A DNA stretch of 64,000 nt from Bacteroidales bacterium (GTDB lineage: Bacteria > Bacteroidota > Bacteroidia > Bacteroidales > GCA-2748055). How positions within the stretch are numbered: the first letter of the stretch is position 1; every line of letters starts with the position of its first letter. Of this stretch, positions 9,942 through 18,267 are shown piece after piece. The position numbers and the translations under genes were made by a program. The notes under the pieces were generated by a model that had not been told where the DNA came from, did no database searches, and saw only the letters and a program-made list of their open reading frames with translations. The stretch lies in the NCBI GenBank assembly GCA_021738565.1, contig JAIPBT010000001.1, positions 87,015 through 151,014 of the forward strand, written 5' to 3'.

Positions 9942-11246
9942 TCAGCGTACTGCTGCCCCGACGCGTGACCTTTCGTAGATATCGATCATTCTTTTTACCT
10001 GGCCCGCAACATGGAAATGATTCTCAACACCCTTCCTGCCATTCCTGCTGTATTCATCCATTCCTGCGGGATCTGACAACATCTCCTTTATGGCGTCTGC
10101 AAGTGCTTCCGGCGTGTTTGGTTCATATGTTATACCTCCACCAGAAAGTTTTAAAATTTCAGGGAAGGCCCCAAGTGCTGGCTGGACGACAGGGACTCCC
10201 GATGCCATGGATTCAAGGAGGTAAATTCCAAATGCTTCACCTTTGCGAACAGGAACGGATACCAGGCTCACCCCGTTAAAAAATTCCCGGAGTCCGTCCT
10301 CTTCAAAATCACCATGGAATTTAACCGCTCTGTTAAGGTGATTGTCATGAATACGCTTCTTTATTTCATGTATGAATTGTTTGTCATCCCCCGTTGCTCC
10401 ACCTGTAATGTGGAGTTCCACATCAGCATACTCTTTGTCTTTCTTTAACAGGATAAAGGCATCCACAAGGATATCGAGGCCCAGTTCATGACTCATCCTT
10501 GAAACGTATCCAATTGTTCGCTTCTTCTGCGAAGGAAGATGAAATTCATAGTCTTCCGGATAAACGCCAATGTAAACGCTGTGCAATTTATTTGTAGGGA
10601 TATCCATCTGTTTTGTCATCTCTTCGGCATAATAATCACTCACTGCAATAAATGCATCAACATTATTTCCCCTGTCCGACATAAGGTCCCATACCTTTTG
10701 CTGCGTGGAGGGCTGCATTACATCGATCCACTGGTCCTCGTCCTGTAAAGAACATATAACAGGTACATTCAGCCTGGTGTGAAGTTCATGCGCCAGTCCG
10801 AGCAACAGTGCATTGGACAAATGAATCACATCAGGATTGCAATGTTCAACCATCCAGTCTATCATCCTGCTCAGCTCTTCTTGCTGCTGGCCTTCCTCCC
10901 CCAGGAGCATGGAAATGGTCATTTCCTCCAATCCCCTGGCACGTGTTGATCCGGCCATTCTGGCCGCAAATTTTAACATGGGCTTTGAGTTAAGCAACTT
11001 ATCAACCCAGCCCGGAGCCTTTCTGAAAACCGGGAATTGCTGCTTCAGATAAATGCTGATCGCACCGTAAAAAACAGGGACCTCACCGCTGATATCATGT
11101 TCATCGGCAAAAAGCGGCAGGTACATGGGTATCTTCACCACCTCATGTTCCGATGCCCTTAAGGCCTCAACAAACTTGCTGTCTCTCAAGCAATTTCCAC
11201 AGTAAAAACTGCCCCCGGAACCCGGTATAATATGCATTATCCTCAT
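9942..11246 (-). CDS. GT4-family glycosyltransferase
   Basis: A 434-residue GT-B fold glycosyltransferase, started at ATG 11246 (MRIMHIIPGSGGSFYCGNCL) because this gives the usual short N-terminal strand and avoids an 18-base overlap with the upstream gene. The C-terminal half has IGYVSRMSHELGLDILVDAF, the acceptor loop HGDFEEDGLREFFNGV and the nucleotide-sugar E-x7-E motif in EAFGIYLLESMASGVPVV. It probably transfers a hexose from a nucleotide sugar to a glycan or lipid at the cytoplasmic membrane. It is the last gene of the long operon, 8 bases after the propeller gene; how a glycosyltransferase relates to the electron-transfer genes is not evident. Confidence 0.85.
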   Translation of the reverse strand: MRIMHIIPGSGGSFYCGNCLRDSKFVEALRASEHEVVKIPMYLPLFADEHDISGEVPVFYGAISIYLKQQFPVFRKAPGWVDKLLNSKPMLKFAARMAGSTRARGLEEMTISMLLGEEGQQQEELSRMIDWMVEHCNPDVIHLSNALLLGLAHELHTRLNVPVICSLQDEDQWIDVMQPSTQQKVWDLMSDRGNNVDAFIAVSDYYAEEMTKQMDIPTNKLHSVYIGVYPEDYEFHLPSQKKRTIGYVSRMSHELGLDILVDAFILLKKDKEYADVELHITGGATGDDKQFIHEIKKRIHDNHLNRAVKFHGDFEEDGLREFFNGVSLVSVPVRKGEAFGIYLLESMASGVPVVQPALGAFPEILKLSGGGITYEPNTPEALADAIKEMLSDPAGMDEYSRNGRKGVENHFHVAGQVKRMIDIYERSRVGAAVR

Positions 11247-11254
11247 TATGTAAC

Positions 11255-12391
11255 CTATTTTTTTCCAAAACAATACAAACGGCCGTCCCCGGCACCCACG
11301 AAAAAGTATCCAGCTATTACAGCCGGATTGCCAGTAATACCACTGCCAAGTTCATAGGTCCACCCAATGCTTCCGTCAACCGGGTCCAGTAACAAAACAT
11401 CACCCCGCATGTTAGCCACCAGCAGCCTGTCACCTGCCAGTACCGGGGATGCATCAACACGCCCCCGGGTATTTACTTTCCACTCAAGCTTTCCGTCCTT
11501 TTTCCTGAATGCATATACATACTTATCCCTGCTGCCAATAAAAACCTTGTCTTCTGAAAGGGAAGGCGATGCAATGAAAGGAAGTTCAGTTTCCTTATCG
11601 TTGTAATTCCAGCGCTCCTGCCCTGTTTTCAGATCCAGGCAGGTGAATTTGCCATCGTAATCACCCACGTAGGTAACCCAGTTATCTACTGCCACTGAAC
11701 CGGCAACATACGTGGCCACCGTTTGTCTTTTCTTCAGCATCCCCGTTGCGGCATCCACCTGGTGGAGCAATCCGTCACATCCGCCAAATACTGCAACTCC
11801 TTGGTATACAGCAGGCGCACCGTTTAAAAAGTTATCAGCTTCATATTTCCAGAGTCCCTTCCCGGTGGAAGCATCGATCCCATGCAGGTAATAATCGTAG
11901 CTGCCGATCAACAGGACCCTGCCACCACCTTTGTTGTTCGTTGTACCGGCATTTCCATTGTATATATTTGGCGCCCCCATGATCTGTCCTTCTGTCTCAT
12001 ATGTCCACACAGTTTTGCCGGTGGCAACTTCTACAGCAAAAACTTTCCCGTCGAGATTTCCCACATATGCAATACCTCTGTCTATCAGGGCGGGAGCTTC
12101 GATCCCGTTGCCGGTATTGATCTTCCATTTCAGGTTTCCCTGCATGGTAATACCATAAAGGTTACCATCAACTGAACCCACCACGATGATGCCATCACAC
12201 ACAACAGGGGCTGCCCTGATGGCATCATCTGTCTTGAAATTCCACAACATTTCCGGATCTTCGGGCAGATTTGCAGCAGTCCTTCCGGAAAAGTTGTTAT
12301 CTCCCCTGAAGCCTGACCAGCATTGCTGCGGGTAAAGGTTGCCCGTGAGGACAAATACCAGTAAAAATATGCTACCGGATTTTATTTTCAT
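11255..12391 (-). CDS. Exported PQQ-like beta-propeller protein (operon copy 1)
   Basis: A 378-residue protein with a signal peptide (MKIKSGSIFLLVFVLTGNLY, cleavage before PQQCW) and at least seven repeats of the PQQ/Trp-docking type, e.g. AVEVATGKTVWTYE, GIDASTGKGLWKYE, CLDLKTGQERWNYN, AFRKKDGKLEWKVN and LLDPVDGSIGWTYE. The final blade closes with RLYCFGKK. It predicts a 7-8-bladed propeller like BamB or quinoprotein dehydrogenases, but no clear PQQ ligands or heme CxxCH motif are present, so cofactor binding is unproven. It ends the redox part of the operon and is separated by 92 bases from the Fe-S flavoprotein gene upstream. Confidence 0.8.
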   Translation of the reverse strand: MKIKSGSIFLLVFVLTGNLYPQQCWSGFRGDNNFSGRTAANLPEDPEMLWNFKTDDAIRAAPVVCDGIIVVGSVDGNLYGITMQGNLKWKINTGNGIEAPALIDRGIAYVGNLDGKVFAVEVATGKTVWTYETEGQIMGAPNIYNGNAGTTNNKGGGRVLLIGSYDYYLHGIDASTGKGLWKYEADNFLNGAPAVYQGVAVFGGCDGLLHQVDAATGMLKKRQTVATYVAGSVAVDNWVTYVGDYDGKFTCLDLKTGQERWNYNDKETELPFIASPSLSEDKVFIGSRDKYVYAFRKKDGKLEWKVNTRGRVDASPVLAGDRLLVANMRGDVLLLDPVDGSIGWTYELGSGITGNPAVIAGYFFVGAGDGRLYCFGKK

Positions 12392-12483
12392 TGTATATTT
12401 TTTGTGTGATCGATCAAACTGGCCTCAAAACTGTTCATTTTGCATGTAAAGGAAAAATTCTCATCCTCACTTAACCAAGAATC

Positions 12484-14064
12484 TTACCGGTCGTATTTTG
12501 AAAGTGCACCCGTGGGACACTCTTCAACAACCTGGTCGGCCACAACCGCCAACCCTGATTGCAAAGATTCATTGAACGGGACGTTGATCACAACATCAAA
12601 TCCCCTGCCAATATAACTCATGCCGTACTTTTCCCTGTGTTCTTCGGTAATGTGAACACACCTTCCGCATTTTATGCATTTGTTAGGTTCATAGATAACA
12701 AATTCATGCTGGATGTGTTGTGGATCCAACCCGTACTTTTTTACATGTTTCCTCTCTTCCGACCAGTAGTGTTTCTGGTTGGCGCCGTATTCATGAGAAA
12801 GCATTCGAAGTTTACAATCCTCCTCAATGGCCCTGCAGTCGCAATGCAAGCAGCGCGCAGCTTCCTGCATCACCTCCTCGCGGGTAAAACTTTCTCCGTC
12901 TGTGACGGGCTGAATGCGTTCATCGCGGTTTGACTCTTTAATGTATTCTACCACTTCATCCTGGAATAATTTTCCGAACCTGGAATTGAAAAGAAAAGGC
13001 TCCCCTGTGACGATCTTTCCAGCAAGAAACTGATCGATACTGAATGCAGCCTCTTTCCCCTGCCCCAGTGTCCGTATGGCAAGCTTGGAAAAGCGGATGG
13101 CGCTCCCGGCAGCAAAAACCCGCGGATCCGATGTTTCATAGGTTTTCCTGTTTACCTCAACACCCTTGTCTGTCATCTTCAATCCCCAATCCTCCTTTCC
13201 GGAATTACCGCTTCCGGTTGCGATAAGAATTGCGTCAAACTCTTTTTTAAATACGGATAGATCCGCAGCATGTACATGCTTTCCTGGTTCCAACACCACA
13301 CCGGTTTCTTCTATGAATGCGGTCTCACTTTGCAGGACTTCAGTCTCCAGTTTACCTTCTTTAACCTCATTCCATAAGCTCCCTCCGGGTTTCTCATTCC
13401 TGTCAAAAACGATACATTGATGACCCCTTAACTGCAGGTAGTATGCCACTGCAAGTCCGGCTGTACCTGCACCGATTATTACAACTCTCTTTCCCGATGG
13501 CGCTGATTTTTCAGGAGTTGCATGCTGTGCGGGATCAATATCAAAATCGCCTGCATATCTTTTAAGCAGGCAAATAGATACTGCGGAATCGACAGATTTG
13601 CGCCGGCACGCCCCTTCACACGGTGCAGGACATATCCTTCCTAAAACAGATGGCATGGCGATATCCTGCCTCACTACTTTCAGTGCTTCACCAAATTCAC
13701 CCCCGGCCAGCAGCCTGTTCATCAACGGGATGTCCATATGGGCCGGACAGGTAAGCTGGCAAGGTGCCTCACAATCCCCTGTATGTTCGCTCAGTAAGAG
13801 TTCCAGGGCCATCTGCCTTGATTCTTCAATCTCATCATCCCTGGTGATGATCTCCATTCCCCCGACGGCTTTTACAGAGCAGGAAGGAAAAAGCTTGCCG
13901 TTCTTTTTATCTTTCACCATGCAGATCATGCAGGAGGTGAAATGCGGTTTCCCTTCCCTGTAACACATCGAAGGTATTTCAAACCCTTTCATACGTGCAG
14001 CAGCCATCACTGAAACCCCTTCCGGAACAGTTACTTCTTTGTTATCAATCTTTAATTTCAACAT
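12484..14064 (-). CDS. GltD-like FAD/Fe-S oxidoreductase lacking the NAD(P)H domain
   Basis: 526 residues in this order: a NuoG/HydA-type [2Fe-2S] ferredoxin domain (Cys 34, 45, 48, 62); a GltD/NfnB N-terminal Fe-S domain (GDCEAPCQLTC at 97-106 and CPAPCEGAC at 145-153); an FAD Rossmann motif VIIGAGTAGLA (195-205) with DRNEKPGGSLW; IATG at 281-284 and the FAD-closing RVFAAGS at 315-321; and a C-terminal [4Fe-4S] domain with CIKCGRC (463-469) and ECPTGAL (515-521). In GltD and NfnB a complete NAD(P)H-binding domain with GGGDTxxD sits between IATG and VFAAGD; here only about 30 residues remain. So FAD should bind but pyridine nucleotide should not. The layout recalls StnC of the Sporomusa-type Nfn, minus NADP binding. 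It lies 29 bases after the HydCB-like gene, its likely partner. Confidence 0.8.
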   Translation of the reverse strand: MLKLKIDNKEVTVPEGVSVMAAARMKGFEIPSMCYREGKPHFTSCMICMVKDKKNGKLFPSCSVKAVGGMEIITRDDEIEESRQMALELLLSEHTGDCEAPCQLTCPAHMDIPLMNRLLAGGEFGEALKVVRQDIAMPSVLGRICPAPCEGACRRKSVDSAVSICLLKRYAGDFDIDPAQHATPEKSAPSGKRVVIIGAGTAGLAVAYYLQLRGHQCIVFDRNEKPGGSLWNEVKEGKLETEVLQSETAFIEETGVVLEPGKHVHAADLSVFKKEFDAILIATGSGNSGKEDWGLKMTDKGVEVNRKTYETSDPRVFAAGSAIRFSKLAIRTLGQGKEAAFSIDQFLAGKIVTGEPFLFNSRFGKLFQDEVVEYIKESNRDERIQPVTDGESFTREEVMQEAARCLHCDCRAIEEDCKLRMLSHEYGANQKHYWSEERKHVKKYGLDPQHIQHEFVIYEPNKCIKCGRCVHITEEHREKYGMSYIGRGFDVVINVPFNESLQSGLAVVADQVVEECPTGALSKYDR

Positions 14065-14093
14065 TACCCTGCTTCATTATCAACTATTATTGC

Positions 14094-16433
14094 TTACCTG
14101 GTTATGACTGCATTTTCCGGGCAGACCTGCCTGCATCCGTCGCATTTGATACATAACTCCTGGTTGATTTCATGTTTTTCGTGGGGTGTAAAAGGAATTG
14201 CATCAGCCGGACAATCCTGCGCACACAACGTACAACCAATGCAATCGTCTGTTATCTCGTAGTGGATCAGGTCCTTACATTTTCCCGTTGGACAAATCCC
14301 GTTGATGTGAGCCTCGTATTCTTCCCTGAAGAATGCCAGGGTTGTTTTTATGGGATTCGGAGCGGTTTTCCCCAGGCCGCAAAGACTGCCCTTAACCGTC
14401 CAGTCTGCCAGCTTTTCCAGTTCTTCTAAATCTTTCATGGCACCTTCGCCCCTGGTAATTTTCACGAGTATTTCCAGCATTCTTTTTGTCCCGATCCTGC
14501 AAAACGTGCATTTCCCGCAGGATTCATTCTGTGTGAACGAAAGAAAATATTTTGCCATGTCAACCATGCAATCCGTATCATCGAGTACAACCATCCCCCC
14601 GGATCCCATCATGGCCCCAACTTCTTTCAAAGATTCAAAATCGATCGGTGTATCTGCAAGGCTCGCGGGGATGCATCCGCCGGATGGTCCTCCTATCTGT
14701 ATGGCTTTGAATTTCCTGCCATCGGCAACTCCACCCCCGATCTCCTCAACAACTTCGCGAATCGTCATCCCCATCGGCACCTCTATAAGTCCTCCCCGAG
14801 CTACTTTTCCTGCAAGGGCGAAGACCTTTGTTCCCCTGAATGTTTCCGTGCCAATGCTGTTGAATGCATTCGCTCTGTGACGCAAAATATAGGCAACCAT
14901 GGCAAAGGTCTCTGTATTGTTGATAAGTGTGGGCTGGTCCCAAAGTCCTCTTTCTGCAGGGAAAGGTGGCCGGATCCTCGGGAAACCCCGTTTCCCTTCA
15001 ATGGAGGCCATCAGCGCTGTCTCTTCGCCGCAAACAAATGCACCCGCTCCCTGGTACACCCTGAGGTTAAAATCAAACCCTGAGTCAAGAATGTTTTTTC
15101 CAAGAAGCCCGTTCTCGTAACAGTTTTCAAGGGCCTGCTGTACACGTTTCACTGCAAGCGGGTATTCTGCCCTGATATACATGATCCCCTCATCCGCACC
15201 GATCGTATAACCTGCTACGATGATCCCTTCGATAATGCGGTAAGGATAGGATTCCAGCAACATGCGGTCCATGAAAGCCCCGGGGTCCCCTTCGTCCCCG
15301 TTGCAAATGACATATTTCTTATCACTTTGCCGGTCAGCAACAGCCTGCCATTTTTCTGCAGTGGGAAAACCTGCACCACCCCTGCCCCGGATCCCACTCG
15401 ATCGAAGTTCATCAATGATGTGCTGCGGTTCTTGATTAAGGCTCTTCTTCAATGCGACAAACCCCTGTCTCTCTTTATATTCCTGGATGTCAACAGGATT
15501 GATCACACCCCTGTATTCGGTAGCAATGGGGACCTGCTTATCCAGGAAGTCAGCCACATGCTTCTCACGCACATTCAGGGAATACCTTTCGATGCCGGTC
15601 CACCGTCCCTCATCCACAGCATTTTCCAAGGCATTCACAAAATGTCCCTTCAACCTGTTCCACAGCCCCGTGGGCTTGAAATGTTTCCTGACGATCTGAT
15701 CGACATCAACGGCTTTAACTTTCGAATACAATGTTGATTCACCTTCCGGCGGGACCACTTCAACCAGGGGGACCTGGTGGCACATACCAACACATCCAAC
15801 ATGCTTCAGATGAACATTCAGGCTGCTGCGTTCGATGGTGTTCTTAAGGGCATTACGGATCTCATCACTTCCACTTGCTACGCAGCAAGAACCTAGACCG
15901 ATCCTTATCTCGCCCTGGATCTCCTGGCCGGTGGCTTTCCTGAAACGGCGCTTGCTGCCTCCGTCCTTTTCCCTTTCAAAATCCTCTATTACACCCGATA
16001 CATTCCCCGATGCAACATGTCCATAAGTAATGTTATCGATCTGAACCACAGGTGCCAGTGTGCAACATCCCAGGCAGTTGACCTTTTCCACGGTGTACCT
16101 GCCATTCTCGCAGGTATCCTGTTCATCAGCCATCCCCAGTTTCCTCTTAATGGAATCATGGACCTGTTCGGCACCTTTCACGTGACATGCGGTCCCTACG
16201 CAAACCTTGATCATATGATCACCAGCTGGACTGAACCTGAATTGGCTGTAGAAACTGGCCACACCGGTGATCATGGCAGGGGTGATCTCAGAGATATCGC
16301 ATACCCTTCGAAGGGCCTCCTCGGGCAGGTAATTGTACCTCCCCTGGATCTCCTGCAAAATAGGTATCACAGAAGACTGGGTTTTTCCCAGGTTCTTAAC
16401 GATGACATCAATATCTTTCAGTTCAATATGCAT
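14094..16433 (-). CDS. HydC-HydB (NuoE-NuoF) fusion NADH-oxidising flavoprotein
   Basis: A 779-residue natural fusion. Residues 1-155 are NuoE/HydC with a thioredoxin-like [2Fe-2S] site (Cys 78, 83, 120, 124). Residues about 175-255 are a second thioredoxin-like [2Fe-2S] domain (GSCCVASG near 183, CVGMCHQ near 214), as found at the N-terminus of HydB. Residues about 270-690 are the NuoF core: GIRGRGGAGFPTAEKW for FMN/NADH, NGDEGDPGAF, an SLBB domain and the [4Fe-4S] set ESCGKCTFCRIG plus CGLG. The tail has two [4Fe-4S] motifs (CIGCTLCAQDCP, CIKCDGCRQVCP). It should oxidise or reduce NADH on FMN and pass electrons to Fe-S partners, as in electron-bifurcating HydBC or StnAB. No hydrogenase or formate dehydrogenase subunit is encoded nearby. 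Confidence 0.88.
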   Translation of the reverse strand: MHIELKDIDVIVKNLGKTQSSVIPILQEIQGRYNYLPEEALRRVCDISEITPAMITGVASFYSQFRFSPAGDHMIKVCVGTACHVKGAEQVHDSIKRKLGMADEQDTCENGRYTVEKVNCLGCCTLAPVVQIDNITYGHVASGNVSGVIEDFEREKDGGSKRRFRKATGQEIQGEIRIGLGSCCVASGSDEIRNALKNTIERSSLNVHLKHVGCVGMCHQVPLVEVVPPEGESTLYSKVKAVDVDQIVRKHFKPTGLWNRLKGHFVNALENAVDEGRWTGIERYSLNVREKHVADFLDKQVPIATEYRGVINPVDIQEYKERQGFVALKKSLNQEPQHIIDELRSSGIRGRGGAGFPTAEKWQAVADRQSDKKYVICNGDEGDPGAFMDRMLLESYPYRIIEGIIVAGYTIGADEGIMYIRAEYPLAVKRVQQALENCYENGLLGKNILDSGFDFNLRVYQGAGAFVCGEETALMASIEGKRGFPRIRPPFPAERGLWDQPTLINNTETFAMVAYILRHRANAFNSIGTETFRGTKVFALAGKVARGGLIEVPMGMTIREVVEEIGGGVADGRKFKAIQIGGPSGGCIPASLADTPIDFESLKEVGAMMGSGGMVVLDDTDCMVDMAKYFLSFTQNESCGKCTFCRIGTKRMLEILVKITRGEGAMKDLEELEKLADWTVKGSLCGLGKTAPNPIKTTLAFFREEYEAHINGICPTGKCKDLIHYEITDDCIGCTLCAQDCPADAIPFTPHEKHEINQELCIKCDGCRQVCPENAVITR

Positions 16434-16436
16434 GTG

Positions 16437-18266
16437 CTATTTCCCGATACAGTACAAACTTTCACTTCCCCTGATGTATATCCTTCCTTCGGCAAATGCA
16501 GGGATTGCATAGGAGGCTTCGCCAAGGACCGGCTGACTTATTACGGTACCGGACCTGTCTGCCTTCATAATGTGCATCACACCGGTATTGTCCATCTGAT
16601 AAACTTTTCCCTCCACGATCATGGGTGAACTGTACAGGGTATTTCCAAAATCCTTTTCCCAGACCTGTTCTCCGCTTTTTGTGTCATAGCAGACAAACAC
16701 ACCATAGCTTGTGGCAAGAAAAAGTAACCCATCGTGTGCAACCGGACTTGCAGCCTCGGAGAGGTAATCATATGATTCCCATTGTATGCTGGCACCGGGC
16801 TCAGGGTTAATGGCCACGAGGCTGGCATATTCATTATTGGCAAACACCAGACCGTCATCGTATGCACAGGATGGACCAACCTCTCCCATCATGCAGGCAA
16901 CTTTCCATATCTCCTCCCCGGTTTCAACATCATAACCCGCCACATTGGGATCCGTGTTGGTTACAACCTGCACCTTGCCATCATATTCCACAAGGATCGG
17001 GGAGGCCCATGAGATATGGTTGTCTCTCGAAATGTCCCATACAGTCTCACCGGTCTGTGCATGCAATGCCAGCATTCTCCCTCCTTTCCCTGTGTCATAC
17101 TGAACGATCAGTTTGTTGTTCCAGACCACCAGAGATGATGAATGTCCGTAATGATTCCTGGGCACGCCGAGGTTCCTCGCCCATGCACGGTTTCCTTCAA
17201 GATCAAATGCGATGACATCACCGGTAGCGAATATGGCATAGACCCTGTATCCGTCAACGGCCATGGTGGGGGCAGCAAGGCCTGTGTCATCAGTAACATC
17301 GGGCATCTCTGAAGGGGACCCCGCAATATTGTCAGCCTTTCTTTCCCACAACAGCCGCCCGGTGTGCCTGTCATAACACATTACCATGCGCGCTTCTTCA
17401 TCGGCCCCGGATAAGAATACCCGGTCTCCCCATATCACAGGAGAGTTGAAACCGGGTTTTGAGATGGCCACTTTCCATATCACATTGGTACCTGCAGCGC
17501 CGTCCCAGTCCACCGGAATATTCCTGTGGTAGGATATGCCATTCCCCATTGGTCCCCTGAATGTGTTGTGCTGCTTTTTGAATTCATCCAGACCAAATTG
17601 TTTTTCAGTGGTTTTCTTTTCAACAGCAGGTTCCGCGGCTGTTTCTGACACTTCCTGTTCTTCGCCAGTGGAAACTTCAACAGTCTCCTCCTCAAGGGGC
17701 TGTGCCACGCTGACTGAATCCCCTGATATTTCGATCACTTCAACACCTTCCTCAAGCGGAATATCTGAAACCTCTGCCCGCGGTTCAGGATAATAATTAT
17801 CGATGTAATTCGTGCTGGAATAGGCTGCAAAGATCGCAAGTCCTATCAGGACCACTCCTGTTATCAGGAGCCAATGCCAGACCGTCTTCCTGGAATACAG
17901 ATAATCCTCCTTCTCCTTGTCAGGCACCCCGATCTTGTGCTGAATATCGGTATAGACCTTTAATGAAAGTGCAAACAATATTCCGCCGATCAAAAGCAGG
18001 ACAGCCCCGGTCCTGACCTGCCATGTGGCTGTGAAATAAGCTTTGCGTACCAACATGTCAAAATCACGGATCTCCTGCTTCAGCTGTTCATTCCGCGGAT
18101 TTTCTTTCAATTGCTCAACCAGTGTGTTAAGGGTTTCACTCTCAAGCGGCTCGTATTTCTTAAGCTGGGCAAAATTGATGATCAGCAATGCAGCCACGAC
18201 CAGGGTAAATATTCCTGATATCTGCATTACCTGCTTTGCGAGTTTTATTTTTTCTTCGTGGTTCAT
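16437..18266 (-). CDS. Membrane-anchored PQQ-like beta-propeller protein (operon copy 2)
   Basis: A 609-residue protein with three N-terminal membrane helices (about 13-33, 76-99 and 128-150), an acidic Ser/Glu-rich linker (about 155-220, rich in EEE and SVS) and a C-terminal PQQ-type propeller (about 230-609) that starts with NTFRGPMGNGIS and contains MCYDRHTGRLLWERK, AFDLEGNRAWARN, ALHAQTGETVWDIS and CYDTKSGEQVWEKD. With three helices the propeller is predicted on the opposite side from the N-terminus. It lies 1 base after the membrane ferredoxin gene and 3 bases before the HydCB-like gene, so it is translated with both, and could dock the soluble and membrane parts. No heme motif is seen. 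Confidence 0.8.
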   Translation of the reverse strand: MNHEEKIKLAKQVMQISGIFTLVVAALLIINFAQLKKYEPLESETLNTLVEQLKENPRNEQLKQEIRDFDMLVRKAYFTATWQVRTGAVLLLIGGILFALSLKVYTDIQHKIGVPDKEKEDYLYSRKTVWHWLLITGVVLIGLAIFAAYSSTNYIDNYYPEPRAEVSDIPLEEGVEVIEISGDSVSVAQPLEEETVEVSTGEEQEVSETAAEPAVEKKTTEKQFGLDEFKKQHNTFRGPMGNGISYHRNIPVDWDGAAGTNVIWKVAISKPGFNSPVIWGDRVFLSGADEEARMVMCYDRHTGRLLWERKADNIAGSPSEMPDVTDDTGLAAPTMAVDGYRVYAIFATGDVIAFDLEGNRAWARNLGVPRNHYGHSSSLVVWNNKLIVQYDTGKGGRMLALHAQTGETVWDISRDNHISWASPILVEYDGKVQVVTNTDPNVAGYDVETGEEIWKVACMMGEVGPSCAYDDGLVFANNEYASLVAINPEPGASIQWESYDYLSEAASPVAHDGLLFLATSYGVFVCYDTKSGEQVWEKDFGNTLYSSPMIVEGKVYQMDNTGVMHIMKADRSGTVISQPVLGEASYAIPAFAEGRIYIRGSESLYCIGK

Positions 18267-18267
18267 C

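Noticed and set aside
12484..16433. Electron-bifurcating [FeFe]-hydrogenase HydABC.
   Set aside because: No H-cluster motifs (TSCCPxW, MPCxxKxxE, ExMxCxxGCxxG) occur in any neighbouring gene; only the HydBC-like module and a HydA-like N-terminal Fe-S part are present.
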